Source of the DNA: Neobacillus mesonae
Lineage (GTDB): Bacteria; Bacillota; Bacilli; Paenibacillales; Paenibacillaceae
DNA: 64,000 nucleotides
Reading direction: 5' to 3'
NCBI GenBank assembly: GCA_023715865.1
Contig: JAMBOW010000006.1
Span: forward strand, 124,001 to 188,000
Part shown: in pieces, positions 25,166 through 32,992 of the stretch
Position numbering within the stretch: position 1 is the stretch's first letter
How the letters are laid out: every line of letters begins with the position of its first letter
Program-made: the position numbers and the translations under genes
The notes under the pieces: model-generated
What the model was told of the DNA's origin: nothing
The model's database searches: none
The model's input: only the letters and a program-made list of their open reading frames with translations

Positions 25166-26449
25166 CTATCCTCGTTCGATAACCTGCTCACGTCTAGGTC
25201 CTACGGAAATAGTTGTAATGTTTACGCCTAGGCTGGCTTCAATAAACTCCACGTAAGCTATCGCCTGTTTCGGCAAATCATCAAATTTACGAATATGGGA
25301 AATATCGCACTTCCAACCCGGGAGACGTGACATTACCGGTTTTGCCGCATCCAGCTTGCTCGTCACTGGAAATTGCTTCGTGATGCTTCCATCCTCTAGT
25401 TCATATGCAGTACATACAGGGATCTCATCCAGATAACCTAATACATCAAGGTTCGTCAGGCATACTTCCGTTGCGTTCTGGATGGAGCAGCCGTAACGTG
25501 TTGCTACAGCATCAAACCATCCCATGCGTCTCGGCCGTCCAGTAGTTGCTCCATATTCGCCAGCATCACCGCCAAGTCTTCGCAGCTCATCCGCTTCTTT
25601 GCCATCAATCTCGGATACGAATGGACCCGCGCCTACACAGCTGGAATAAGCCTTGACTACGGCAATTACTGTGCTGATGGAAGATGCAGGAAGTCCGGCT
25701 CCTACAGGAGCGTAGCCTGAGAGCGTCGAGGAAGAAGTGGAGTACGGATATATACCGTGATCAGGATCACGCAGTGCTCCGAGCTGTCCCTCCAGCAATA
25801 TGGATTTACCATCTCGCTGTGCTTTTTGCAGAAGTTCAGTTGTGTTCGCTGCATACGGAGCCAGGAAGTCTGCCTCCTCCTTGAGCTGTTCCATAAGGAG
25901 CTTAAGATTAACAGGCTCGCGGTTATAATAATGCTGAAGCATGACATTCTTAGGCTCAAGCAGCCTTTCTAGACGCTCCTGAAGACGAGTCTGGTCAAAT
26001 AAATCGGAGACTTGAATCCCGAGCTTGGCATACTTGTCCGCATAAAATGGAGCAATACCTCTTTTCGTAGAACCAAACCCCCGCGACCCTAGTCTTTCCT
26101 CCTCAAGCTCGTCAAACAACCGATGGACACTAAGCACGACCTGAGCACGTTCAGATACATATAAACTTGGCGTTGGAACGCCTCTCTCAGCAAGCATCTG
26201 CAGCTCCTGCTTTAACATCCCGGTATCCAGAGCCGTTCCCGGACCGATGATATTGGTTACGCTCGGATAGAACACACCTGAAGGCAGCATATGCAGAGCA
26301 AACTTTCCATAATGGTTGATAATGGTGTGTCCTGCATTACTGCCGCCTTGAAAGCGCACGACATAGGATGAGGACGCGGATAACACATCCGTCATTTTAC
26401 CCTTGCCCTCATCTCCCCAATTTGCACCAACGATTGCCGTAACTGTCAA
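25166..26449 (-). CDS. divergent adenylosuccinate synthetase (PurA) paralogue
   Basis: A 427-residue protein with the PurA fold signatures: GANWGDEGKGKMTDVL (catalytic Asp and phosphate loop, but N in place of the usual Q), FQGGSNAGHTI with the catalytic His, and ATTGRPRRMGWFDAV. Several contact regions differ from typical enzymes. The IMP-contact stretch normally EGAQG is EGQLGALRDPDHG; the usual GTTGRGIGPAYEDK is GSTKRGIAPFYADK; the R-R-G-L-R that supplies a phosphate-binding Arg is K-L-G-I-Q. PurA joins IMP and aspartate using GTP. This is probably a second copy with altered substrate or inhibitor sensitivity. Translation starts at TTG with GGGGAGG 8 nt upstream. It is divergent from a LysR gene. 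Confidence 0.82.
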   Translation of the reverse strand: MTVTAIVGANWGDEGKGKMTDVLSASSSYVVRFQGGSNAGHTIINHYGKFALHMLPSGVFYPSVTNIIGPGTALDTGMLKQELQMLAERGVPTPSLYVSERAQVVLSVHRLFDELEEERLGSRGFGSTKRGIAPFYADKYAKLGIQVSDLFDQTRLQERLERLLEPKNVMLQHYYNREPVNLKLLMEQLKEEADFLAPYAANTTELLQKAQRDGKSILLEGQLGALRDPDHGIYPYSTSSSTLSGYAPVGAGLPASSISTVIAVVKAYSSCVGAGPFVSEIDGKEADELRRLGGDAGEYGATTGRPRRMGWFDAVATRYGCSIQNATEVCLTNLDVLGYLDEIPVCTAYELEDGSITKQFPVTSKLDAAKPVMSRLPGWKCDISHIRKFDDLPKQAIAYVEFIEASLGVNITTISVGPRREQVIERG

Positions 26450-26557
26450 TTGATTTGCCTCCCCGCTTGTAATTAAATCCTGAGATTATTATAGTTTTAT
26501 CTAGAACATAAGAAAAAGTAATATTTCTAATAGTTGGTATAAAGTGAGGTAATATCA

Positions 26558-27436
26558 ATGGATATCAATCTGGAGTGGTATCGTGTCTTTTACCAGGTAG
26601 CCAAGACAGGAAGTCTGACAGGAGCAGCAGCTGAGCTGCATATAACCCAGCCGGCTGTCAGCCACACCCTTAAACAGATGGAGGAGAAGTTTGGGGGAGC
26701 GTTGTTTTTTCGAACGTCAAGGGGAGTTCAGCTTACAACAGAGGGAAAAGTGCTGCTTGGTTATATCGAACAAGCATTTATTAATGTCAGCATGGGAGAA
26801 AAGGCGATAGCAGAAATGCACAATCTGGACAGCGGTGAAATCCATATCGGTGCCAGTGATACGTTGTGTAAATATTTTTTGCTTCCTTATCTTGACCGCT
26901 TTCGGACAGACCATCCTAATGTTCGAATACATGTGACCAACCGGACGACTCCGGAGACGATCCAGCTGCTGAAGGGAGGGCGAATCGACTTCGGCATCGT
27001 CAGTCTGCCTGTGAAGGATAAGCAGATCGAGGTGAAGGAAAGCTCGGCAATCCAAGACTGTCTCGTATGTGGAAAGGAATATGCGCATTTAGCGGGAGTA
27101 GCTTTTACTGGAGATGAGCTAAATCAGTATCCAATTTTGATGTTGGAAAAAGGAGCAAGCACTCGCAAATATATTGATGATTATGCTGCTGCGCATGATT
27201 TGCAGATTACTCCGGAAATTGAGCTGGGCAGCATAGATCTGCTTGTTCAGTTCGCACTTAGGGGCTTTGGGCTTGCTTTTGTCGTACGGGATTATATACT
27301 TCCTGAGCTCAAGGAGGGATCACTGATTGAAATTCCTTTGGCGGCCCCTATTCCAAAGCGGCATGTCGGAGTGGCAACACTGCAGGGAGTACCTTTGTCC
27401 GCTGCCTCCAAAGCCTTTCTGTCCCTGCTGCCATAG
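26558..27436 (+). CDS. LysR-family transcriptional regulator
   Basis: A 292-residue LTTR with helix-turn-helix TGAAAELHITQPAVSHTLKQ, wing FFRTSRGVQLTTEG, and effector domain from IHIGASDTLCKYFLLPYLDR. GAGG precedes the ATG. The only divergent neighbour is the PurA paralogue, 108 bp away, so regulation of that gene is probable. LysR control is unusual for purine biosynthesis in Bacillota, which is normally under PurR. Confidence 0.9.
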   Translation: MDINLEWYRVFYQVAKTGSLTGAAAELHITQPAVSHTLKQMEEKFGGALFFRTSRGVQLTTEGKVLLGYIEQAFINVSMGEKAIAEMHNLDSGEIHIGASDTLCKYFLLPYLDRFRTDHPNVRIHVTNRTTPETIQLLKGGRIDFGIVSLPVKDKQIEVKESSAIQDCLVCGKEYAHLAGVAFTGDELNQYPILMLEKGASTRKYIDDYAAAHDLQITPEIELGSIDLLVQFALRGFGLAFVVRDYILPELKEGSLIEIPLAAPIPKRHVGVATLQGVPLSAASKAFLSLLP

Positions 27437-27565
27437 CAGAAACACTTCACGTATTTTATAAGGGGGCACTCGTAGTCCTAAAAACTTGAGATTATCTAGT
27501 AGATAGTGGTTTACCAGCGTTTATAATTAGGGTAACGAAGCAGGACCTGAGCAGGGGGGAGTTAC

Positions 27566-28798
27566 ATGAGAGAGTGGTTAAAACGAGTACGTAAAGGCTA
27601 TGGCAAAAAGCTGGTTTCACTTCATGCCTGGAACGGCTGGATCGTATTATTTCTGGCAATCACCGGTCTGATTCTCATTGGCGGTTTTTGGCGGAGCTTA
27701 TTAGGAGAAGGGCGGGTATGGATTAAATCGCTCCATATTGCAGTCGGACTTGTGTCCATCCTCCCGGTTCTCTATTATCTTCTGCTTGCGGGAAAGCATT
27801 GGAAGCGGCTGAAGCAAAAGCCTTGGCAGCGGGTGAATGTAATAATTGTACTGGGTCTTCTTACAGGATGGTTTCTTTCCGGCGTACTGCTGTGGCAGTT
27901 CAAACAGGTGGGTCCCGGTATAGCGAATGCTGCCTTAATTACGCATGATCTGCTGACATGGATCGGACTTCCCTATATCATCTATCACTCTATTACTCGA
28001 TTGAAATGGTTTCAAGAACCTCATCGCCGTACCATCAAACACGAGCGTAAGGAGAACCAGCTTCATCCTGCGGCCCCTCAGCCTATATATACGAGAAGAG
28101 CATTTATTGGCGGAGTTATCGGCCTAGGCTTAACGGTAACGCTAGCCCCGTCCTTTTTGAAATGGCTGGGCAGCTTTGGAGGAAGCAATTCCATGGAGAG
28201 GCTGCTTGAGCAGAACGAGAATAAGCTTGTTCCGGACCCCGTGCCGCATTCGGCTTCCCTGCATCCGATGGGCGGCGGAGCAGAGGGGAATTTTCGAGTC
28301 TACACAGTGACAAAAATGCCTGTCTTCACCAACGAGAACTGGTCCTTTACACTGGATGGATTGGTGGATAATCAATTGAATTGGAGCTGGGAGCAGTTCG
28401 TTCAGCTGAAGCGGACTGTACAGGTAAGTGATTTTCACTGTGTTACAGGCTGGTCGGTTTACAACAACACTTGGGAAGGCATACCGCTAAAAGAGCTGCT
28501 AAAACAAGCCGGCGTGCAGCAGCAAGCGAGGACGGTTAAATTTTATTCAGGCGATGGAGTTTATACGGATACGCTGACTATAGAGCAGGCTGTCATGGAT
28601 GATGTTATGGTCGCGGTCCTGCATGATGGAAACCCTATCCCAAGTGACCTCGGCGGTCCGGTCAGACTCATCGTACCGAAGATGTATGCTTATAAATCGG
28701 TAAAGTGGCTGACCCGGATCGAGTTAATAGAAGGGGAGCATGTAGGATACTGGGAAGAGCGGGGTTACTCGAATGATGCCTGGGTAAAGAACATATAA
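27566..28798 (+). CDS. membrane-fused sulfite-oxidase-type molybdoenzyme
   Basis: A 410-residue fusion. Residues 1-150 are a cytochrome b561-like four-helix part (LVSLHAWNGWIVLFLAITGL, IKSLHIAVGLVSILPVLYYL, THDLLTWIGLPYIIYHSITR) with histidines placed to hold haem. Residues 172-195 (IYTRRAFIGGVIGLGLT) look like an internal twin-arginine element plus helix. Residues 215-410 form the oxidoreductase molybdopterin domain (FTLDGLVDNQLNWSWEQF, the molybdenum-ligand Cys in FHCVTGWSVYNNTWEG at about 292, and PSDLGGPVRLIVPKMYAYKS). The usual YedYZ system is two proteins; here both roles may sit in one chain. AGGGGGG precedes the ATG. The substrate is unknown (sulfite, methionine sulfoxide or similar). 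Confidence 0.85.
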   Translation: MREWLKRVRKGYGKKLVSLHAWNGWIVLFLAITGLILIGGFWRSLLGEGRVWIKSLHIAVGLVSILPVLYYLLLAGKHWKRLKQKPWQRVNVIIVLGLLTGWFLSGVLLWQFKQVGPGIANAALITHDLLTWIGLPYIIYHSITRLKWFQEPHRRTIKHERKENQLHPAAPQPIYTRRAFIGGVIGLGLTVTLAPSFLKWLGSFGGSNSMERLLEQNENKLVPDPVPHSASLHPMGGGAEGNFRVYTVTKMPVFTNENWSFTLDGLVDNQLNWSWEQFVQLKRTVQVSDFHCVTGWSVYNNTWEGIPLKELLKQAGVQQQARTVKFYSGDGVYTDTLTIEQAVMDDVMVAVLHDGNPIPSDLGGPVRLIVPKMYAYKSVKWLTRIELIEGEHVGYWEERGYSNDAWVKNI

Positions 28799-28878
28799 AA
28801 TGAAGCTCAAGTTTAAAGCTATGAAGCTTCATCCATCGATCCCATTTTCTAAAATAAAGTTTGTTTATCGTGTATATT

Positions 28879-29172
28879 TTATGGTTTAAAAGTTAAGCCG
28901 GCTTCCTGCAGCGCAGTCCTAAGCTTTGGCAGAGAGGCAGGGCCCATACCGTGAAATTTCAAAATTTCTTTTTCGCTGTATGTGGAAAGCTGTTCTATAG
29001 TCGTAATTCCGTGATGCTCGAGAGCCCGTCTTGCCGGTGCCGAGAGGAGGGAAAGAAATCCGCTGTCCGGTTTTCTTTCCTGCTCACAGATTGGACAAGT
29101 CGGACACTCACTGCTTTTATCATATTGGTGACCGCTGCTGCAAGTTCTCAGGCTTTTCTTTGACTTCTCCAA
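28879..29172 (-). CDS. small protein: Zn-ribbon-like motif plus RNA polymerase alpha-CTD-like domain
   Basis: A 97-residue protein. Residues 10-32 are Cys/His-rich (TCSSGHQYDKSSECPTCPIC), with C/H and CxxCxxC spacing able to hold zinc. Residues 40-95 (SLLSAPARRALEHHGITTIE through LKFHGMGPASLPKLRTALQE) follow the helix-hairpin-helix fold of the RNA polymerase alpha C-terminal domain. The segment equivalent to the DNA-contacting Arg/Asn of E. coli alpha is changed (APARRAL), so binding may differ. The role is unknown; it may act on RNA polymerase or DNA. Monocistronic. Confidence 0.75.
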   Translation of the reverse strand: MEKSKKSLRTCSSGHQYDKSSECPTCPICEQERKPDSGFLSLLSAPARRALEHHGITTIEQLSTYSEKEILKFHGMGPASLPKLRTALQEAGLTFKP

Positions 29173-29301
29173 ATAGATATTTCCTCCTCATGAATTCATA
29201 TTTATCTCCAACTTCCTTAAATTCCGTTCATTAGCTGTCTTAATCATTGTACTCAAATGCAGTTTCTATTAGGGGAGCGTTCTTTAGACAGCAGTCTTAT
29301 T

Positions 29302-30612
29302 TTAAAAAGTCAGCTCGTTTATCATATCATCCAAAAGATTTTTTACCGAATCTATAGCTAAGGCCGGAGTATGAAACCCTACGGATAGTGTCAAAGTATT
29401 GCGAAAAGAGCTCGCCCCTACGCTGAAAAAAGGAGCGTACATTAAGGGTGATGTCATATAGGCCTCACTCGCCTCGCAAGTATCAAATTGAACTGCAGCT
29501 TCGTCGATTGTGCCGAAATTGGTCATCATCGGTAAAGCCATTCTCATCTGCTTCGCCATTTCCTGCTGTTTGCCGATCTGGTCAACCGCAGCAGATAGGG
29601 GAAGCTCTGCCATTCTTTCCATTCCTGCAGCCGAAGATAATCCCAGATGATCAGCTTTTAACTGATCCATCACAAGTTTCACTTTGATTAAAGTAGATTC
29701 AAACGAATCGTTGTGATCCAACTCAATTTGCGGCATTTCCATCCCCGACATATTACATACGAATTCGGTTGCCCGATTCGGTAAATATTTTCGCAAATCA
29801 ACAGTCATTCCGACAGCCTTCTCTTTGGTCTGAGGCTCCATATAGACAGCACGCTTAGATAGGGAGCGGAAATATGCTGCGAGTAATGCATCGTTAATTG
29901 TTGCGTTATGGGCTCTGATCCGTGTCTTTAGTTCTTGCATTTGCTCGGGCTCTAATTCTGCTCTAACTACCGCTGCAACGGCATTATCAATGGAATCTAC
30001 GGGAAAGGACCAGAGAGACGCCGACCCAGAGGGCTCCCGGATAACGGTAGACAGATCAGTTATCCCGGTTGCTGCGAATAACGCAGCCTGATCCCGAACA
30101 CCAGGTTGTTCAGCAAGCAGCAACTGTTGCAAGGAAGCGTAGTCCTCTTGTTGAGCTAAACGAGTATACAAGGAAGCGATAAGCTTCGTTAGTTGTTTCA
30201 ATCCGGTACCATCTCCGCACAAATGGGACATTTTCAAACAAAGTGTATCATGCTGTGTTCGGAATATCCGTGCTTCAAGCAGAGGCCCGCTGATCCAATT
30301 TATGGGCTGAGCCATATAGGATTCGATGAGCGAATCCATTTCTTGCTGCATGCAATACTGAACAGATAGTACTTCATCTAGAATACCATCATCTCGAATT
30401 TCCCAATACGGCGTATCCACCTCAACAAATCGGCCAGACAGAACCGGATTCTGAACCGCTGCAAGCTGAATGGACTGCTCTACGAGATCCTCGCTAAGCT
30501 GATCTTGGAATTTGATCGTTATCCCGATCTGTTGAACAGCCGAACAAAGACCTAATAAATAATTCATGCGATCCTGCGGAGTCGCAGGCAACATGGTGAT
30601 GTTTTGACTCAT
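29302..30612 (-). CDS. condensation-fold acyltransferase (PapA/alcohol acetyltransferase-like)
   Basis: A 436-residue stand-alone protein. ATG 30612 follows AAGGAG by 9 nt, so the TTG three codons earlier is rejected. The catalytic HxxxDG motif is present as MSHLCGDGTGLKQL (His about 137). A later region AVGMTVDLRKYLPNRATEF resembles the solvent-channel motif of condensation-type CoA transferases, and MTNFGTIDEAAVQFD the late N-F-G segment. No carrier protein or adenylation domain is nearby, so a CoA-dependent ester- or amide-forming enzyme is more likely than peptide synthesis. The product is unknown. Confidence 0.82.
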   Translation of the reverse strand: MSQNITMLPATPQDRMNYLLGLCSAVQQIGITIKFQDQLSEDLVEQSIQLAAVQNPVLSGRFVEVDTPYWEIRDDGILDEVLSVQYCMQQEMDSLIESYMAQPINWISGPLLEARIFRTQHDTLCLKMSHLCGDGTGLKQLTKLIASLYTRLAQQEDYASLQQLLLAEQPGVRDQAALFAATGITDLSTVIREPSGSASLWSFPVDSIDNAVAAVVRAELEPEQMQELKTRIRAHNATINDALLAAYFRSLSKRAVYMEPQTKEKAVGMTVDLRKYLPNRATEFVCNMSGMEMPQIELDHNDSFESTLIKVKLVMDQLKADHLGLSSAAGMERMAELPLSAAVDQIGKQQEMAKQMRMALPMMTNFGTIDEAAVQFDTCEASEAYMTSPLMYAPFFSVGASSFRNTLTLSVGFHTPALAIDSVKNLLDDMINELTF

Positions 30613-30718
30613 AGTAAACAACTCCTTATCAATATAATGATTAATTTATAATTCATCTAGTATATTATAGATGTAAATATATATTGTCTATATAATTATT
30701 GATAATAGTTTTCTTGTG

Positions 30719-30730
30719 CCTTACGTAAGG
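30719..30730. promoter_or_regulatory. 12-bp perfect palindrome upstream of the acyltransferase
   Basis: CCTTACGTAAGG lies about 107 bp ahead of the gene start in AT-rich DNA and could be an operator. No regulator gene is adjacent. Confidence 0.35.
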
Positions 30731-30754
30731 TAGAAAAAAGGAGTTACGGAATAA

Positions 30755-30785
30755 GAAAAAAGCAGGCTTTAATCAGCCTGCTTTT
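30755..30785 (-). terminator. intrinsic terminator of the APH-like gene
   Basis: AAAGCAGGCT-GATTAA-AGCCTGCTTT followed by TTTTTT on the minus strand. Confidence 0.85.
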
Positions 30786-30808
30786 CCTTAGTAGGTCAGC
30801 AAATGCAA

Positions 30809-31720
30809 TCAACTATTCAAGATGCTCTCAGCAAAAGCAACGGTTTCAACAAGCTTTGGAATTTCCTCCGAAGATGCTCCGTCTTCTACACTCCAGCTAA
30901 TTCCCATTGCCGTCTCTATATATAGACACTTTCTTAAAATATCGCTGGGGATATCCAGGTTTTTCTCAAAAAATAAAATGATATCATTTATCTTTTTATA
31001 CAGCCCAGGCGTTATCTCATCATCAAATTCATTCAAGATAAATCGAGGGGTATCGAATACCGGATCTCCAATGACACCCTTGGGATCGATAATCGCGTAC
31101 TCGCTATGGCTGCCAAGTAATATATTGTCATGATGAAAGTCACCATGCAGCAGCATTTTTTTGGAGTATACGGCAGAGACCGTCGCGTTGATATCCTGTG
31201 CTTTTTTCATGTGCAAGTAGATCTCTCTGCAATCATGTCGTGTGCTCATGTACTCTGTTATTCTATTTACCCATCCAGTGTATGACGGGTGAATGTCTAT
31301 TTTTTCAGGTGCAGTATGCAGGTCTTTAAAGAGGGAACAGAAGACAGAAAGTCTTTTTTCAAGGGAAGCCTCGTTTCTTAAAGTTAGTCCGGGCTCAATG
31401 CATTCTTCGAGAATAATTCCATGTTCCATATCTGCATCATAAACTTTGCAGAAAGGTCTGCCGTTGTATTGTTTTAAGGTATTAAATTCGGACAAGCTTT
31501 CTTTATGAGCAGGATTTCCGATTTTAAGTATAGCGCTTCCAAAACAGTCGGATTGACATTTGAAAACCAGGTTTGCTGAATAGGAAGGAATGAATTGAAA
31601 TGAAGATAATGACCATTTGTCAGAATATACGTCAATATATCTCAATACAGCAGCATAAAAATCTTGCCCGAATCGGTTCATAATATTTTCCGTTTCATCT
31701 GCTTTGAAAGAATAACTCAC
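30809..31720 (-). CDS. aminoglycoside 6-phosphotransferase-like kinase (APH(6)/hur family)
   Basis: A 303-residue kinase-fold protein. The catalytic loop is MLLHGDFHHDNILLGS (H-G-D-x-H-x-x-N) and the metal-binding segment is AIIDPKGVIGDPVFD, where D-P-K-G in place of the D-x-x-x-G typical of other APHs is a hallmark of the APH(6) streptomycin kinase group. The front half has ALVFKCQSD-type ATP lobe strands (NLVFKCQSDCFGSAILKIG). It would phosphorylate a hydroxyl on an aminoglycoside or a metabolite. Chromosomal relatives in soil Bacillota are often intrinsic resistance genes, but activity cannot be assumed. It has no mobile context. Confidence 0.85.
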   Translation of the reverse strand: MSYSFKADETENIMNRFGQDFYAAVLRYIDVYSDKWSLSSFQFIPSYSANLVFKCQSDCFGSAILKIGNPAHKESLSEFNTLKQYNGRPFCKVYDADMEHGIILEECIEPGLTLRNEASLEKRLSVFCSLFKDLHTAPEKIDIHPSYTGWVNRITEYMSTRHDCREIYLHMKKAQDINATVSAVYSKKMLLHGDFHHDNILLGSHSEYAIIDPKGVIGDPVFDTPRFILNEFDDEITPGLYKKINDIILFFEKNLDIPSDILRKCLYIETAMGISWSVEDGASSEEIPKLVETVAFAESILNS

Positions 31721-32095
31721 TTTTCTTATACGCCTCCATTCTGTTCTCCCTAATTTATAATTGTTCTCCTCGAAATTAGTTTGCCAGAAGTATTAGCTCC
31801 TTGGCAAATTCAATCCAATTCGGATCTTTATCAGATAGTTTTTTAGCATTTTTTGCACTGATATGTTTGCAATATTGTTAAAAATATAAATCCTCGAGAT
31901 AAAAAGCTGTTCCCCATGGTTGTAAGAGTATTTGAGCTCGATTGTTCTAAACCTGCTTAAAGTTTCTATAAGTCGATCTAATGGATTTAATTTAAATATA
32001 TATTCCATGCAGTCAGACGCTGTTTAATATAAAAATAAAGAGCTAAGTCGGAACTTAGCTCTCTTGTACAATCTAATCAGAAATTTATTTATACT
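31721..32095. other. 375-bp region with one doubtful small ORF
   Basis: A 71-codon frame on the minus strand (31793-32008, MEYIFKLNPLDRLIE...) has no ribosome binding site and lies directly after a terminator. It may be a remnant of a larger gene or chance. I recognise no domain in it. Nothing else is evident. Confidence 0.4.
32031..32062 (-). terminator. intrinsic terminator of the SLH-GNAT unit
   Basis: AGAGCTAAGT-TCCG-ACTTAGCTCT then TTATTTTT on the minus strand. Confidence 0.85.
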
Positions 32096-32992
32096 CTAAA
32101 GCTTCTTATATGTTCTCCATAAAATTTCTTGTTTCAGCAAGGATAAAGCAACATTTTTCTTCAAAAATTCTGTCATAGGGAGGTTCTCAGCCTCAATAAA
32201 AAAAACAGCTTCTTTGTACTTTGGATCTTGTGCCATTTTGCGGCTGATTTCTGCTATTAATGCAATTCCTCTAGCCATCCGCTGATAGGGCTTGCTTACA
32301 AACATGGTCTTGTACAAGATCGTTTTTGCGTCAAAGTGCTCAAGGATCAACCAGCCGATAACATTGCTCCCACGGCGTAAAACTACACTCCGCTCCATGT
32401 CTATACAATCTTCTTCGGCAAAAGGATCCAGAATGGGAGGATACCAGACTCCTCTTCCGTCTTCAATCCATTTTCGTTCCTTTTCAGACAGCGTATGCAA
32501 AGGGTCGTATTCGAAAGTCTCCGGCAATTTCATATTCGTGATCCACGGAATCCTGTGCACAGATTGCAGAGAACAACTGCAGACGTAAATGCCTGGAAGG
32601 GGGGACTGAAATCCACAGTGCTCAAAAAATGCTGATTCTGCTGATACGGGGGCCGTTCCACCTAGATACTCCGTTGATAAATGTTTGATGCCGGCCTTAA
32701 TTAGCATAGAGTCAAGCTGTTCAATCAGTCCGGCACCAATCCTCTTTCTCCGAAGAGGAGCGGCTACATGGACAGCTAGCAGCTTTGCATACGGATGCTT
32801 ACTAGAACCTAGAGCATATCCAGCAATCGCGAGTCCGGCTGGTTTTCCTTCATACATAGCCCCAATGACCAAATAAGAAGGAGGAATCCGCCCTTGTAAG
32901 TGGCGGAGTTCCATGGACACAAAGGCTCTGAAATCGGGAGGAATGCTTTCCCTAATCAAAACAAAAGTGGGCTTACCGTGTTCCGTTTTCAT
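32096..32992 (-). CDS. GNAT acetyltransferase, two-domain
   Basis: A 298-residue protein. The first half is a full GNAT domain with the acetyl-CoA loop in VHVAAPLRRKRIGAGLIEQL (about 72-91). The second half (about 160-298) has the outline of a second GNAT-like unit (VVLRRGSNVIGWLILEHFD, then MFVSKPYQRMARGIALIAEI with an R-x-A-R-G loop). The start codon overlaps the stop of the SLH gene as ATGA, so it is translated by coupling. The link to a surface protein suggests a shared trigger rather than a known pathway. Confidence 0.82.
   Translation of the reverse strand: MKTEHGKPTFVLIRESIPPDFRAFVSMELRHLQGRIPPSYLVIGAMYEGKPAGLAIAGYALGSSKHPYAKLLAVHVAAPLRRKRIGAGLIEQLDSMLIKAGIKHLSTEYLGGTAPVSAESAFFEHCGFQSPLPGIYVCSCSLQSVHRIPWITNMKLPETFEYDPLHTLSEKERKWIEDGRGVWYPPILDPFAEEDCIDMERSVVLRRGSNVIGWLILEHFDAKTILYKTMFVSKPYQRMARGIALIAEISRKMAQDPKYKEAVFFIEAENLPMTEFLKKNVALSLLKQEILWRTYKKL

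Noticed and set aside
25166..26449. Phage-type PurZ (2-aminoadenylosuccinate synthetase) identity for the PurA paralogue
   Set aside because: The WGDEGKGK catalytic Asp is kept, which PurZ enzymes change; no phage context.
31793..32008. 71-codon ORF as a real gene
   Set aside because: No ribosome binding site and located after a terminator; only noted as a possible remnant.
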